DNA of 64,000 nt from CAYYIS01 sp964470965 (lineage in GTDB: Bacteria > JAAXHH01 > JABIQT01). Below are positions 1 to 8,291 of the stretch, one piece after another. How positions within the stretch are numbered: position 1 is the first letter of the stretch; each line of letters begins with the position of its first letter. The translations under genes were made by a program, and so were the position numbers. The stretch spans positions 1 through 64,000 of the forward strand of contig CAYYIS010000005.1 of assembly GCA_964470965.1 (NCBI GenBank), given 5' to 3'. Below the pieces are notes generated by a model. It had not been told where the DNA came from and ran no database searches. It saw only the letters and a list, made by a program, of their open reading frames with translations.

Positions 1-66
1 AGACCTGCCGTCCCTAACAAAAATTCTGTATGTAAGAAGTATCTGGATCAAACAGCCGGCAGTTGG

Positions 67-918
67 TCACCCCAGAACCTCATTCAGCTCATCCATACTC
101 GCTACAGCCACCAGGACGCTGGTTACGGCCTGGTTCCTGAGCACCCATTGCACCGCCGCCGATGTCCTGGGATGCTCCTCTCCCGGTTCCGCTAGTTCGT
201 GCCATGGACCGACCGAAACCGGGTAAATCAGATCCACATTGCTGCGTATTTTCTCTCGTATGGGCGCGTATTGCTCCAGATCTTCTTTTCGCACCTGCGG
301 CCATTCCGGCCGGATTTTTTCGTTCCATCCGATCCACTGGCCACCCAGGGATTTCATAATGAGGACCCCTTTATCGGCCTGTTCCGATTGTGCCAGGCCG
401 GATTCCTGCCAGCGGCACACATAGTTGTACATAACAAGGTCGGCGTCTGAATGGACCACTGGTCCCTGCGCCGCATAGGCCTCCTGGTCATCGCGATAAT
501 GCCGGATCAGGCATAGCGAACGTATTTTTCCCGATTGCCTTAGGGAGCCGATAACATCCTTGAGAGCATTATCTGCTGTGTACGCACTATAATGCACCCG
601 CAGGATGTCTATGGTATCTCGGCGGATGTTGGTGAGGTGTCTGTGGAGGGTATCTTCCAGATCCCCTGCCGCGGGTGCGCCGGCTTTCAACGAAAAGTGG
701 CGGTCTGGATCGTTACCCTTCAACTCGTCCGGAATATGCACCTCGTCGCCATAGCCCATATCGAACAGGTTGACGCCTCGGTCCGCCGCTTCCAGATAAA
801 TGCTGCGCTTTATTTCAGGCAGTGGGTGCCCGCAAGCGCCCTCAAACCGGGCAAGCAACCCACCAAGTGCAATTTCACTGAGCCGCATGCCTGTGGTGCC
901 GAAGGAGCGGTAGCGCAT
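67..918 (-). CDS. aldo/keto reductase family protein
   Basis: 283-residue NAD(P)H-dependent oxidoreductase of the aldo/keto reductase superfamily, a cytoplasmic TIM barrel. The N-terminus carries the family pattern (RSFGTTGMRLSEIALGG) and the usual catalytic tetrad can be placed at Asp53, Tyr56, Lys78 and His109 (FDMGYGD, FSLKAG, LRVHYS). The length is slightly short for the family (often about 300-330). The ATG is preceded by GAGG about 7 bases upstream. The gene sits directly downstream of a decayed STAS gene on the same strand. Family assignment is firm; the substrate cannot be told from sequence, and related proteins are often annotated as general predicted oxidoreductases. Confidence 0.9.
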   Translation of the reverse strand: MRYRSFGTTGMRLSEIALGGLLARFEGACGHPLPEIKRSIYLEAADRGVNLFDMGYGDEVHIPDELKGNDPDRHFSLKAGAPAAGDLEDTLHRHLTNIRRDTIDILRVHYSAYTADNALKDVIGSLRQSGKIRSLCLIRHYRDDQEAYAAQGPVVHSDADLVMYNYVCRWQESGLAQSEQADKGVLIMKSLGGQWIGWNEKIRPEWPQVRKEDLEQYAPIREKIRSNVDLIYPVSVGPWHELAEPGEEHPRTSAAVQWVLRNQAVTSVLVAVASMDELNEVLG

Positions 919-927
919 CGGGTAACC

Positions 928-1260
928 TCACGTGTGTTGTAAACAACCCCGGTACTGGAAACTGGTGATCGCTTCATCAACAGAGTCATAATTCTCGAAG
1001 GCCTATCCAAAAGCGCGGGTGTCCCTCAAGACTTTGTAGGTATTCCCTGTCAGGTTAGCCAGTTTAAGGTATCCGGCATCCTCTCAGAATATCTTAAGGC
1101 CGACGATCAACATCCGGATGCCTGTAGAATCAATCCGATCTACTTTTCTCAAGTCAATCACCCCGGCCGCCATTCCCTTATCGATCAGATCATGCAGCCT
1201 CCTGTGGAACACCTCGTACTTCCTCGTATTGAGAGCCTACCTTCTGGCAAAAAATCCGGA
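928..1260 (-). pseudogene. decayed STAS-domain (anti-sigma factor antagonist-like) gene
   Basis: Read on the minus strand in one frame, this stretch encodes a recognisable STAS domain: RLHDLIDKGMAAGVIDL, then KVDRIDSTGIRMLIVGL (the conserved D-S-T-G strand-turn), then YLKLANLTGNTYKVL and a typical end AFENYDSVDEAITSF. The frame is broken by TAG at 1239-1237, TGA at 1086-1084 and TAG at 1005-1003, and closes with TGA at 930-928. The domain is otherwise collinear without indels over about 90 codons, so the decay looks recent. Functional relatives (SpoIIAA/RsbV-like) bind anti-sigma factors. The N-terminal limit is uncertain and may lie upstream of 1260. It ends 10 bases before the aldo/keto reductase start. 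Confidence 0.7.
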
Positions 1261-1431
1261 GGTGTGCCCGATTGTTCGTGCAATCCCATGGTGCCACTCC
1301 ATGGGATACAGCGGTAATCCGGGTAAGAGATGAGGAACATTTAATCCAGCAGGGGAGGTCCGACAAAATGTCAATATAACAACCGTCATTGTAAACAGTA
1401 AAGAAGTAAATTTTCTTCATATAGATTTCCG
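1261..1431. other. intergenic region between STAS remnant and tldD-like gene
   Basis: No convincing gene. A minus-strand frame of 82 codons (1190-1438) overlaps the STAS remnant in a different frame and resembles no family I know, so I treat it as chance. A short perfect palindromic stretch around 1288-1304 (CCATGG, CACTCCATGG) is present but has no obvious function. The 3' end is AT-rich and leads into a probable promoter. Confidence 0.4.
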
Positions 1432-1460
1432 TTGACATTCCATGCTGAAATTATGAAAAT
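1432..1460 (+). promoter_or_regulatory. possible sigma70-type promoter for the tldD-pmbA-traB run
   Basis: A perfect -35 box TTGACA (1432-1437) is followed at 17 bases by GAAAAT (1455-1460), a weak -10. It lies in an AT-rich stretch 65 bases before the chosen ATG at 1525. The -35 is convincing, the -10 is not. Confidence 0.35.
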
Positions 1461-1524
1461 AGAATTCAACACTTTACCGTCGTCATTTCAATCATCATCA
1501 GAACCGACATACTGGAGCATCGCC

Positions 1525-3183
1525 ATGGCATTCAAAGCAGATGATGACCTGATCGCGCGTAATTACCTCAAAGCACTGCAGTATGCGATCGATACCCGCA
1601 TCAGCCGTCGTGATTTCATGAAACTCTCCGGCGCCGCCGGCCTGGGACTATTGACGCTGCCAGCCGGATTGAATTGCACCGCAACACCCGGCAATGGTTT
1701 TTCGCCCGATCCGAACGAACAGGAGTTGATCCTGCTGGCCATAGACGAGGTGAAGTCGGCGGGCGCGGCGTACGGTGATGTCCGCATCAGCCGCCATTGG
1801 TTCGAATCGATCAACACCAGAGAGAAACAGATCACCGGGGTATCGAGCAGAGATTCGTACGGGATCGGAATCCGGGCCCTGGTGGGAGGCTCATGGGGGT
1901 TCGCCGGCACCCACAAGCTGACACGGGATGATGTGACGAAGACCGCAAGAGAGGCGGTAGCCATTGCCAAGGCCAACAACCGGGTAGCGCCTTCCGAAAT
2001 TACGCTGGCGCCGGTGGATGTAGTCAAGAATGTATACTGGGAAACACCCCACGAGATCGATCCGTTCGACGTGTCCATCGAAGATAAGGCGGACCTGCTG
2101 TTCCGTACGAACGAGGCCGCTCTGTCGGTCGCAGGCGTTAGCTTTGTGTCGAGCGGCTTCTCGGCCGTAAAAGAAGCGCGGCTTCTCGCCACTACGGACG
2201 GTAGCCTGATCCAGCAGACACTGATGCGCATCAGGCCGAATGTCAACATCACCGCGGTGTCTTCCGATCGCAGCGATTTCCAGTCGCGGGGCAATGTGGC
2301 GGAAGCAGCCAGCCTGGGATGGGAGTATATACAGGGGCTGGACCTGCCTGGCAACGCTCCCGGGTGGGGCGAAGAGGCGGTCATGAAACTATCGGCCACG
2401 CCGGTGGATCCCGGCACCTGGGATCTGGTGCTGCATCCCTCCAACCTGTGGCTGACCATTCACGAAAACGTCGGCCACCCGACGGAACTGGACCGGGCGC
2501 TGGGCTTTGAAGCCAATTATGCAGGTACATCGTTCATCCATCCGCCGGAAGCGGTACTCAACAAATTACGGCTGGGGCCGGAATTCATGACTTTCCAGGG
2601 CGATCGCACTCAGGTGGGTGGCGGCGCTACGGTGGGTTATGACGACGAAGGGGTTCCTGCCGACACATGGCCGATCATCAATGATGGCATATTCGTGGAT
2701 TACCAGACCACCCGGGAGCAGGCTGCCTGGATCTCTGAATTTACGGGCGTAGAACACAGCCACGGCTGCTCCTACGGGCAAACCTGGGCCAGTATCCCGT
2801 TCCAGCGCATGCCCAACGTGAGCCTAATGCCGGGAGAGGACAACTTCAGCGAGGAAGACATCATCTCCCAGACTGACCATGGAATACTAATAGAAGGCGC
2901 TGGTTCTTATTCCATTGATCAGCAGCGGTACAATTTCCAGTTCGCCGGCCAGGTGTTCTGGGAGATAAAAAACGGTAAGAAAGACCGAATGCTGCGGGAC
3001 GTGGCTTACGCGGGACGCACACCCGAATTCTGGAATTCCCTTGCGGCGATCGGCGGCAAGGACACTTACTATCTCGGGACAACTTTCGGCGATGCAAAAG
3101 GCCAGCCGGGCCAGTCAAATGCCGTCTCTCACGGCTGCCCGACCTCGTTGTTCCGTGACGTTACGATATTGAATACGGCGTAA
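1525..3183 (+). CDS. TldD-family metalloprotease with twin-arginine signal
   Basis: 552-residue TldD/PmbA (U62) family protein. The ATG at 1525 is chosen because GGAG lies 8 bases upstream and the upstream in-frame sequence is not protein-like. The N-terminus contains a twin-arginine motif, SRRDFMKLSG, followed by a hydrophobic stretch (AAGLGLLTLPAGL), so export by Tat is predicted. The zinc site of TldD (HExxxH) is present as HENVGH at residues 313-318. In known systems TldD pairs with TldE/PmbA and degrades or processes peptides. The PmbA-like partner follows 25 bases downstream, so a two-subunit peptidase is likely. Export is unusual compared with the cytoplasmic E. coli pair. Family assignment is very secure; the substrate is unknown. 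Confidence 0.92.
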   Translation: MAFKADDDLIARNYLKALQYAIDTRISRRDFMKLSGAAGLGLLTLPAGLNCTATPGNGFSPDPNEQELILLAIDEVKSAGAAYGDVRISRHWFESINTREKQITGVSSRDSYGIGIRALVGGSWGFAGTHKLTRDDVTKTAREAVAIAKANNRVAPSEITLAPVDVVKNVYWETPHEIDPFDVSIEDKADLLFRTNEAALSVAGVSFVSSGFSAVKEARLLATTDGSLIQQTLMRIRPNVNITAVSSDRSDFQSRGNVAEAASLGWEYIQGLDLPGNAPGWGEEAVMKLSATPVDPGTWDLVLHPSNLWLTIHENVGHPTELDRALGFEANYAGTSFIHPPEAVLNKLRLGPEFMTFQGDRTQVGGGATVGYDDEGVPADTWPIINDGIFVDYQTTREQAAWISEFTGVEHSHGCSYGQTWASIPFQRMPNVSLMPGEDNFSEEDIISQTDHGILIEGAGSYSIDQQRYNFQFAGQVFWEIKNGKKDRMLRDVAYAGRTPEFWNSLAAIGGKDTYYLGTTFGDAKGQPGQSNAVSHGCPTSLFRDVTILNTA

Positions 3184-3208
3184 AAACCCCGTACCGAAAG
3201 GACCCATC

Positions 3209-4573
3209 ATGCCTCAGAATACCGACCGATACGGCCTGTCGGAATCCGATGCGAAAGCGCTTTGCGATCGGGTGTTGAACCTATCGAACGCGGACCATGC
3301 CCGGGTGCAGGTGCAGTCCGGCTGGCGGGGGTTCACGCGAACCGCCACCAACCGGGTCACCACGTCCGGCGGCAGCGAGGATGTTTCTGTGAACATCACC
3401 AGCGTGTTCGGTAAACGGGTGGCCTCCATAGGCAGCAACCGCCTGGACGATACCGCTCTCGAGGAAACAATCCGTAAATCTGAACAAATCGCCCGAATAT
3501 CGCCCGAGAACCCCGAATACATGCCGGAACTGGGCGCGCAGCGTTACGATACAGTAGAATCCTATTACGAATCTACCGGCAACATGGCTCCCGAAGCACG
3601 GGCAAGCGCCATGACCTATGCCATCGAACGAGCCAATGAGACTGACACGATCGCAGCAGGCTATATGGATGTCCGTGCCGGATCGCGAGCGTTGGCCACC
3701 TCCAGCGGGCTGTTTGCCTACCACCCGTCTACCGGCGTAACCTCCACCCTGACTGTACGGACGCCGGACGGCCTATCCTCCGGCTGGGCCGGGGACCAGG
3801 CCAACGACTGGAAGAACATTGAAAACGAACGCATCGGTGACGACGCGGTGCGCAAATGCCTGGACTGGCGCAACAAGACCGCACTGGATCCAGGCGCCTA
3901 CACGGTGATCCTGGAGCCCACCGCCGTGGGCATGTTGATGCTCCGTATGTCCCGCGCATTCGACGCCAGACGGGCAGATGAAGGCCGATCCTATTTTTCC
4001 GGCGCCACTCGGGGTGAAAACCGGATCGGCGAGAGACTGTTCGATAGCCGGGTTTCGATCATCAGCGATCCCTCCTCAAGGGATGCAGAGACCGCACCCT
4101 ACGCTGGGGACGGACTGCCGGTGAAGCCACAGGTGTGGGTAGAAAATGGAGTCCTGAAGAATCTGAACCATTCCCGTTACTGGGCCGAACAAAAAGATAC
4201 GGCACCGATTTCACGTCCGACCAACTTCATTATGCTCGGGGGGAGTTCTTCCTTGTCGGATATGATTCGATCGACACGTCGCGGTGTCCTGATTACTCGT
4301 TTCTGGTACATACGCGGATTGAATCCGCGCATCATATCCTACACGGGACTGACCCGCGACGGTACCTTCCTGATCGAAAATGGAAAAATAAGTCACCCGG
4401 TCACCAATTTCCGGTTTAACCAGTCCCTGGCGGAACTACTGAAAAACGTTGAGATGATCGGCCCTTCGGTGCAGGTGTGCGCCAGTGAGAACAGTTCGGT
4501 ATCCACGCCGATCGTCGTACCGGCTCTCAAGGTGCGTGATTTTCAGCTCGCAAGTGTGAGCGATGCTATTTGA
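3209..4573 (+). CDS. PmbA/TldE-like protein (partner of TldD)
   Basis: 454-residue TldD/PmbA-family protein, about the usual length. It lacks the HExxxH site: the corresponding position after VILEPTAVG has no His-Glu pair, as in TldE, the non-catalytic partner. The ATG at 3209 is preceded by AAAGGA. I see no export signal at its N-terminus, whereas its upstream TldD-like partner has a Tat motif. The pair could be exported as a complex by hitchhiking, or the two may not meet; the sequence cannot decide. The TGA stop overlaps the ATG of the next gene (TGATG), which suggests translational coupling with the TraB/GumN protein. Confidence 0.9.
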   Translation: MPQNTDRYGLSESDAKALCDRVLNLSNADHARVQVQSGWRGFTRTATNRVTTSGGSEDVSVNITSVFGKRVASIGSNRLDDTALEETIRKSEQIARISPENPEYMPELGAQRYDTVESYYESTGNMAPEARASAMTYAIERANETDTIAAGYMDVRAGSRALATSSGLFAYHPSTGVTSTLTVRTPDGLSSGWAGDQANDWKNIENERIGDDAVRKCLDWRNKTALDPGAYTVILEPTAVGMLMLRMSRAFDARRADEGRSYFSGATRGENRIGERLFDSRVSIISDPSSRDAETAPYAGDGLPVKPQVWVENGVLKNLNHSRYWAEQKDTAPISRPTNFIMLGGSSSLSDMIRSTRRGVLITRFWYIRGLNPRIISYTGLTRDGTFLIENGKISHPVTNFRFNQSLAELLKNVEMIGPSVQVCASENSSVSTPIVVPALKVRDFQLASVSDAI

Positions 4574-5478
4574 TGGGAAATTATGAAGTGTGTAGCGGAT
4601 TTGTTCGGCACCTCAAGGTATCCCTATGCCTGATCGTCCTGCTTCACGCTACCCCGTCTGAGGCCCAGAAACATACCTTGTGGAAGGTCGAGTCGCCGAC
4701 CACCACTGTTTACCTTCTGGGCTCGTTGCATATGCTTAAACCGGGGCATTACCCCCTGGCAAAAGCCATGGAGGACGCCTTCGCCGATTCCAGGCATCTG
4801 GTAACGGAAACAAATTTGGATGAGCTGGAGACGCCCGGAATTCGGGATAAAATCATGGCGAAAGCCATATATATGGACGGTTCCACCCTGAAAACCAGTC
4901 TGTCTCCCAAGGCATACGAAACAGCAGAGGAAGCGCTCGAAGAATTACAATCCGTCGGTCTCAGTCTCAAAATACTTAACGGATTTAAACCCTGGTTTGT
5001 CGCTATATCCATTGTCGGTCTCAAACTACAGCAGCTGGGTTTTGATCCGGCGAACGGGGTGGATCGGTATTTTTTCAACAAGGCAAAAGCAGCACATATG
5101 GCACTTCACACACTTGAGTCCAGTGAATTCCAGATCAATCTGCTTTCGTCCATGTCGAAAAAAAATCAGGAACTCATGTTGTTACAGACGCTGCGAGACC
5201 TTGAAATAACCGAGGAATTATTCGTGGATATTTACGAAGCCTGGGAAGTAGGTGACACCGGGGGTCTCAATCAACTGCTGACGGAAAGCTTCGAGGAATA
5301 CCCCACTGTATACGACAAGCTGATCACAGCACGAAATCAGAACTGGCTTCCTCAGATAGAAAAATACCTGAAGCAGGATGAGAACTACCTGGTCGTCGTG
5401 GGCGCCGGCCACCTGGTGGGTGAGCAGGGCGTCGTCAGGATGCTACAGGCGAAAGGGTATTCAGTCCGGCAGCAGTAA
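4573..5478 (+). CDS. TraB/GumN family protein, secreted
   Basis: 301 residues starting at the ATG at 4573 that overlaps the previous stop. The first 30 residues form a signal peptide (SLCLIVLLHA core, likely cleavage after SEA). The family's two GX2H motifs are visible: GSLH near the start of the mature protein (VYLLGSLHML) and GAGH close to the C-terminus (VVVGAGHLVGE), with the conserved acidic ETNLDE between them. This arrangement is shared with TIKI-type metalloproteases, so a metal-dependent peptidase role outside the cytoplasm is plausible but not shown. It follows a TldD/PmbA pair and is translationally coupled to it, which suggests a joint role in peptide processing or turnover. Confidence 0.88.
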   Translation: MGNYEVCSGFVRHLKVSLCLIVLLHATPSEAQKHTLWKVESPTTTVYLLGSLHMLKPGHYPLAKAMEDAFADSRHLVTETNLDELETPGIRDKIMAKAIYMDGSTLKTSLSPKAYETAEEALEELQSVGLSLKILNGFKPWFVAISIVGLKLQQLGFDPANGVDRYFFNKAKAAHMALHTLESSEFQINLLSSMSKKNQELMLLQTLRDLEITEELFVDIYEAWEVGDTGGLNQLLTESFEEYPTVYDKLITARNQNWLPQIEKYLKQDENYLVVVGAGHLVGEQGVVRMLQAKGYSVRQQ

Positions 5479-5500
5479 TCGAACATATCTATGGGGACAT

Positions 5501-5687
5501 ATGAACGGAGCAATCGATATACCTGACGGACCCGCGGTCACCCTGGGTGGCAAACCGCACGTGTTCCAGGATACTATCGACACAATGCACACGGGCACCA
5601 TACGCCAAAATCGAGGACAAAGGGTACCGGTTTCTTCATGGATTTCACGACGGGGATCAGTTTCTGAACGCACGGCGGGAAATCTGA
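5501..5687 (+). pseudogene. possible frameshifted gene remnant
   Basis: An ATG at 5501 opens a protein-like stretch (MNGAIDIPDGPAVTLGG, then KPHVFQDTID). From about 5586 the protein-like reading continues in another frame as APYAKIEDKGYRFLHGFHDG then DQFLNARREI, ending with TGA at 5685-5687. Read unshifted, the first frame runs on as 71 codons to 5716 and overlaps the next gene. Both halves look like real coding sequence joined by a frameshift, but I cannot name the family. It could instead be an intact small protein in the first frame. Confidence 0.35.
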
Positions 5688-5702
5688 GGATGATTATACA
5701 CT

Positions 5703-7154
5703 ATGGGAAAGCCTGAGCAAGAATATATCTCTCTAGGACGATTATCGCCGATGAAAGTGGCTGCTGTGCCGGCCTTCGGTGGACTCCTCATGTATCTCGG
5801 TCCCGGCATCGTCTGGGCGGGGCTGGCGCAGGGCAGCGGAGAATTGATCTGGTGGCCGTACCTCACCGCAAAATACGGAGCTGCCTTCCTGGGACTGCTC
5901 ATTCCTGCCTCCCTGATGCAGTACTGGGTCAACATAGAAATAGCCCGATATACCATTACGACCGGTGAAACAGCCATGACCGGTTTCAGCCGGCTCAGTA
6001 AGAAGTATGCACTCATTATATGGATCGGGGTGTTTGTCGAAAACTGCTGGTTCGGCGCCTACGCTTCCGCCGGGGGAACCGCTCTGGCAGAGATGACCGG
6101 CTTTCCCTACGGGTGGACTCCCCGCGGGCAGTCCCTCTTCTGGGCGTACCTGACAATCGGCATCTACCTGGTCGCTCTATTGTTTGGAAGAGTGGTTTAC
6201 CTCATCGTGGAACGCTTGACTATGACGGTGGTCGTAGTGACTATCGTAGGAATCTGCTTCGCAGTCTTCCAGGATCCCGTGGTCGCCGTAGCCGGCGAAT
6301 TTTTTACCGCTCTTTTTACCCCCAATTTTTCGAGGCCTGACAACTGGGATCCGGCGGATTTATCTATCGTGCTCACCGGTGTCGTATTCGCGGGAGCGGG
6401 CGGATTTGGGCAACTTTTCCTGTCTTACTGGATGCGTGACAAAGGCGTAGGCATGGCCCGGTATATGGGCCGCGTCACCAGTCCTCTCAGGGCTGAAGCC
6501 GAAACTATCACCTCCGCTGGATATGGTTTCATCGATACCAAGGAAAACAAGAAAAACTATCTGGCTTTCATGCGTTACCTTAAGCTGGAATCCGGCCTGG
6601 GCGTCGCTCTCAACCTGGTAACCACCGTCATCATGTGCTGGCTGGCCTGGGCGCTGCTCAGGCCCCAGGGCATCATCCCTGAGGGATGGGAAATCGCGGT
6701 GGTCCAATCGACCTTCTTCGAAGTAAGCTGGGGATCAGTCGGCAAAGTGGTCTTCCTGCTCGTTGCCGCCGCTTTCCTGTGTGACGCCTGGCTGCAGTTA
6801 ACCGATGGATGCTCGCGCATGCAGACTGATTTTCTTTACGCTAACTATCCGAAGTTTCATAGATTTCATTTCAGAACGATATATTTCTTCTTCGTTGGAT
6901 TTTTCACGCTCATGACGACTATCACTCTCCCGCTCGCGCAACCTGGGGATTTGATCATCATCCGGGGTGTCATAGCCTTTCTGGCCATGGGCATCATATG
7001 TCCCGGACTTATATACCTGAATTATGTTCGCCTGCCCAGGGCGTTCCCTTCCTGGGTGAAACCACACCCGTTCAGCCGGGCAATAATGGTGCTCATTGCC
7101 CTGGTTTATATAGGCGTAGGTTGTTGGTATATATTTGTCCGCCTCAGTGGATAG
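5703..7154 (+). CDS. NRAMP-like multi-pass membrane transporter
   Basis: 483-residue polytopic membrane protein with about eleven hydrophobic helices, resembling the NRAMP/SLC11 branch of the APC fold. The first helix region reads YLGPGIVWAGLAQGSGELIW (about residues 31-50). True NRAMP metal transporters carry a Asp-Pro-Gly-Asn motif in helix 1 that binds the metal; here it is absent and G-P-G plus a GSGE motif occupy this part. The substrate may therefore not be a transition metal. There is no obvious operon partner; it starts 224 bases after the TraB/GumN gene. Family-level call is good, substrate unknown. Confidence 0.8.
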   Translation: MGKPEQEYISLGRLSPMKVAAVPAFGGLLMYLGPGIVWAGLAQGSGELIWWPYLTAKYGAAFLGLLIPASLMQYWVNIEIARYTITTGETAMTGFSRLSKKYALIIWIGVFVENCWFGAYASAGGTALAEMTGFPYGWTPRGQSLFWAYLTIGIYLVALLFGRVVYLIVERLTMTVVVVTIVGICFAVFQDPVVAVAGEFFTALFTPNFSRPDNWDPADLSIVLTGVVFAGAGGFGQLFLSYWMRDKGVGMARYMGRVTSPLRAEAETITSAGYGFIDTKENKKNYLAFMRYLKLESGLGVALNLVTTVIMCWLAWALLRPQGIIPEGWEIAVVQSTFFEVSWGSVGKVVFLLVAAAFLCDAWLQLTDGCSRMQTDFLYANYPKFHRFHFRTIYFFFVGFFTLMTTITLPLAQPGDLIIIRGVIAFLAMGIICPGLIYLNYVRLPRAFPSWVKPHPFSRAIMVLIALVYIGVGCWYIFVRLSG

Positions 7155-7334
7155 GTCTTAACAACAGATGACCTGAATTACAGTTCTTAACACTTGCACT
7201 TCCAGGCCGTTTTTCCTATAGTGTTATGTCTTTTTTCCGAATGGTGTCGGGTTTGATACTTTTCCTTTTTTCACATAGTGATACACAGGAACCTGCCTGG
7301 GGCTGTTATCACGTCATCACGCCCTTATATATCG

Positions 7335-8291
7335 ATGAACGATAAAGAATTCTCCATGTTGAGTCAGTTCGGCGTACCACGTGAGTTTCGGGCAGGTGAG
7401 CTCGTTTTTCGCAAAGGTGACGCGTCCGGCGAGATGTATTTCATCGTAACCGGATCAGTCGACCTGAAATTCGAAGGAGACCGTGAGGACAAGACCATCG
7501 GTGCAAAGGAATACTTCGGCGAGCTGTCGTTTGTAGTTGGACGAAACTATCGTAGCGCGACTGCAATCGCCGCCACTCCACTCAAAATCACAGCCCTGGA
7601 TCAGACGGCATTCGATCGCCTTATTGACTTGCAGCCCCATCTCCTGTTCAAGCTGATGCGGCGCTCCTGTGCCTACCTTCTGGAATCGGAACAGGAGCTG
7701 ACGGAGGACTTAAGGCATCGTAACGATCAGCTACATGACACGCTGGATAACCTGCGTCATCTCAAGGCGGAACTCGATTTCAAGGAAATTCAGGCGCAGA
7801 CTGACGAGCTCACCGGATTATACAATCGGAGGGCGCTCAATACGCAACTTGAAAAATATGTGCAGCGCTACCGACAGACCGATAACCAGCTCGGTGTCCT
7901 GATGGTCGATCTGGACGGATTTAAACGCATCAATGATTCCTACGGTCATCGGGTCGGGGATGAAGTTCTCATCATGGTGGCCAATATTCTAAAAAAAGCG
8001 GTTCGGGCAGATGATTTTGCCTGCCGTCAAGGCGGCGATGAATTCGTCCTTCTGCTACCGGATATCACCGAAGCCAGGGGGAGGGCGGTCGCCGAAAACA
8101 TACGTCGGACCATCGGTGGGCTGCCCCCCATACCCCCGCGTGCACAACACAAAGCCTCAGCCAGCTTAGGCGGGACACTGCTCCGGAATGGTGAGGCTAA
8201 AACAAGCTTTATGGAACGGGCCGACAAATACCTTTATCGTGCCAAGGAGTCCGGCAAAAACCAAGTCGTCTGGGAAGGATGCACAACGTGA
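7335..8291 (+). CDS. cyclic nucleotide-binding domain / GGDEF diguanylate cyclase
   Basis: About 318 residues from the ATG at 7335 (a GTG at 7278 would give 337; an ATG at 7356 is also possible; no start has a clear ribosome binding site). An N-terminal cNMP-binding (Crp-like sensor) domain (about residues 10-125; GELVFRKGDASGEMYFIVTG) is followed by a coiled-coil linker and a C-terminal GGDEF domain. The active-site GGDEF is intact at residues 233-237 and an RxxD inhibitory site (RADD) lies exactly five residues upstream, so an active, product-inhibited c-di-GMP synthase is expected. It probably couples a bound small nucleotide or other ligand to c-di-GMP output. The last 13 bases overlap the next open frame. 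Confidence 0.9.
   Translation: MNDKEFSMLSQFGVPREFRAGELVFRKGDASGEMYFIVTGSVDLKFEGDREDKTIGAKEYFGELSFVVGRNYRSATAIAATPLKITALDQTAFDRLIDLQPHLLFKLMRRSCAYLLESEQELTEDLRHRNDQLHDTLDNLRHLKAELDFKEIQAQTDELTGLYNRRALNTQLEKYVQRYRQTDNQLGVLMVDLDGFKRINDSYGHRVGDEVLIMVANILKKAVRADDFACRQGGDEFVLLLPDITEARGRAVAENIRRTIGGLPPIPPRAQHKASASLGGTLLRNGEAKTSFMERADKYLYRAKESGKNQVVWEGCTT

Noticed and set aside
1084..1086. In-frame TGA of the STAS remnant as a Sec codon
   Set aside because: STAS proteins have no redox Cys there, TAG stops occur in the same frame and no SECIS-like hairpin follows.
1563..2459. 298-codon minus frame opposite tldD
   Set aside because: Ser/Arg-rich composition without motifs; TldD on the plus strand is certain.
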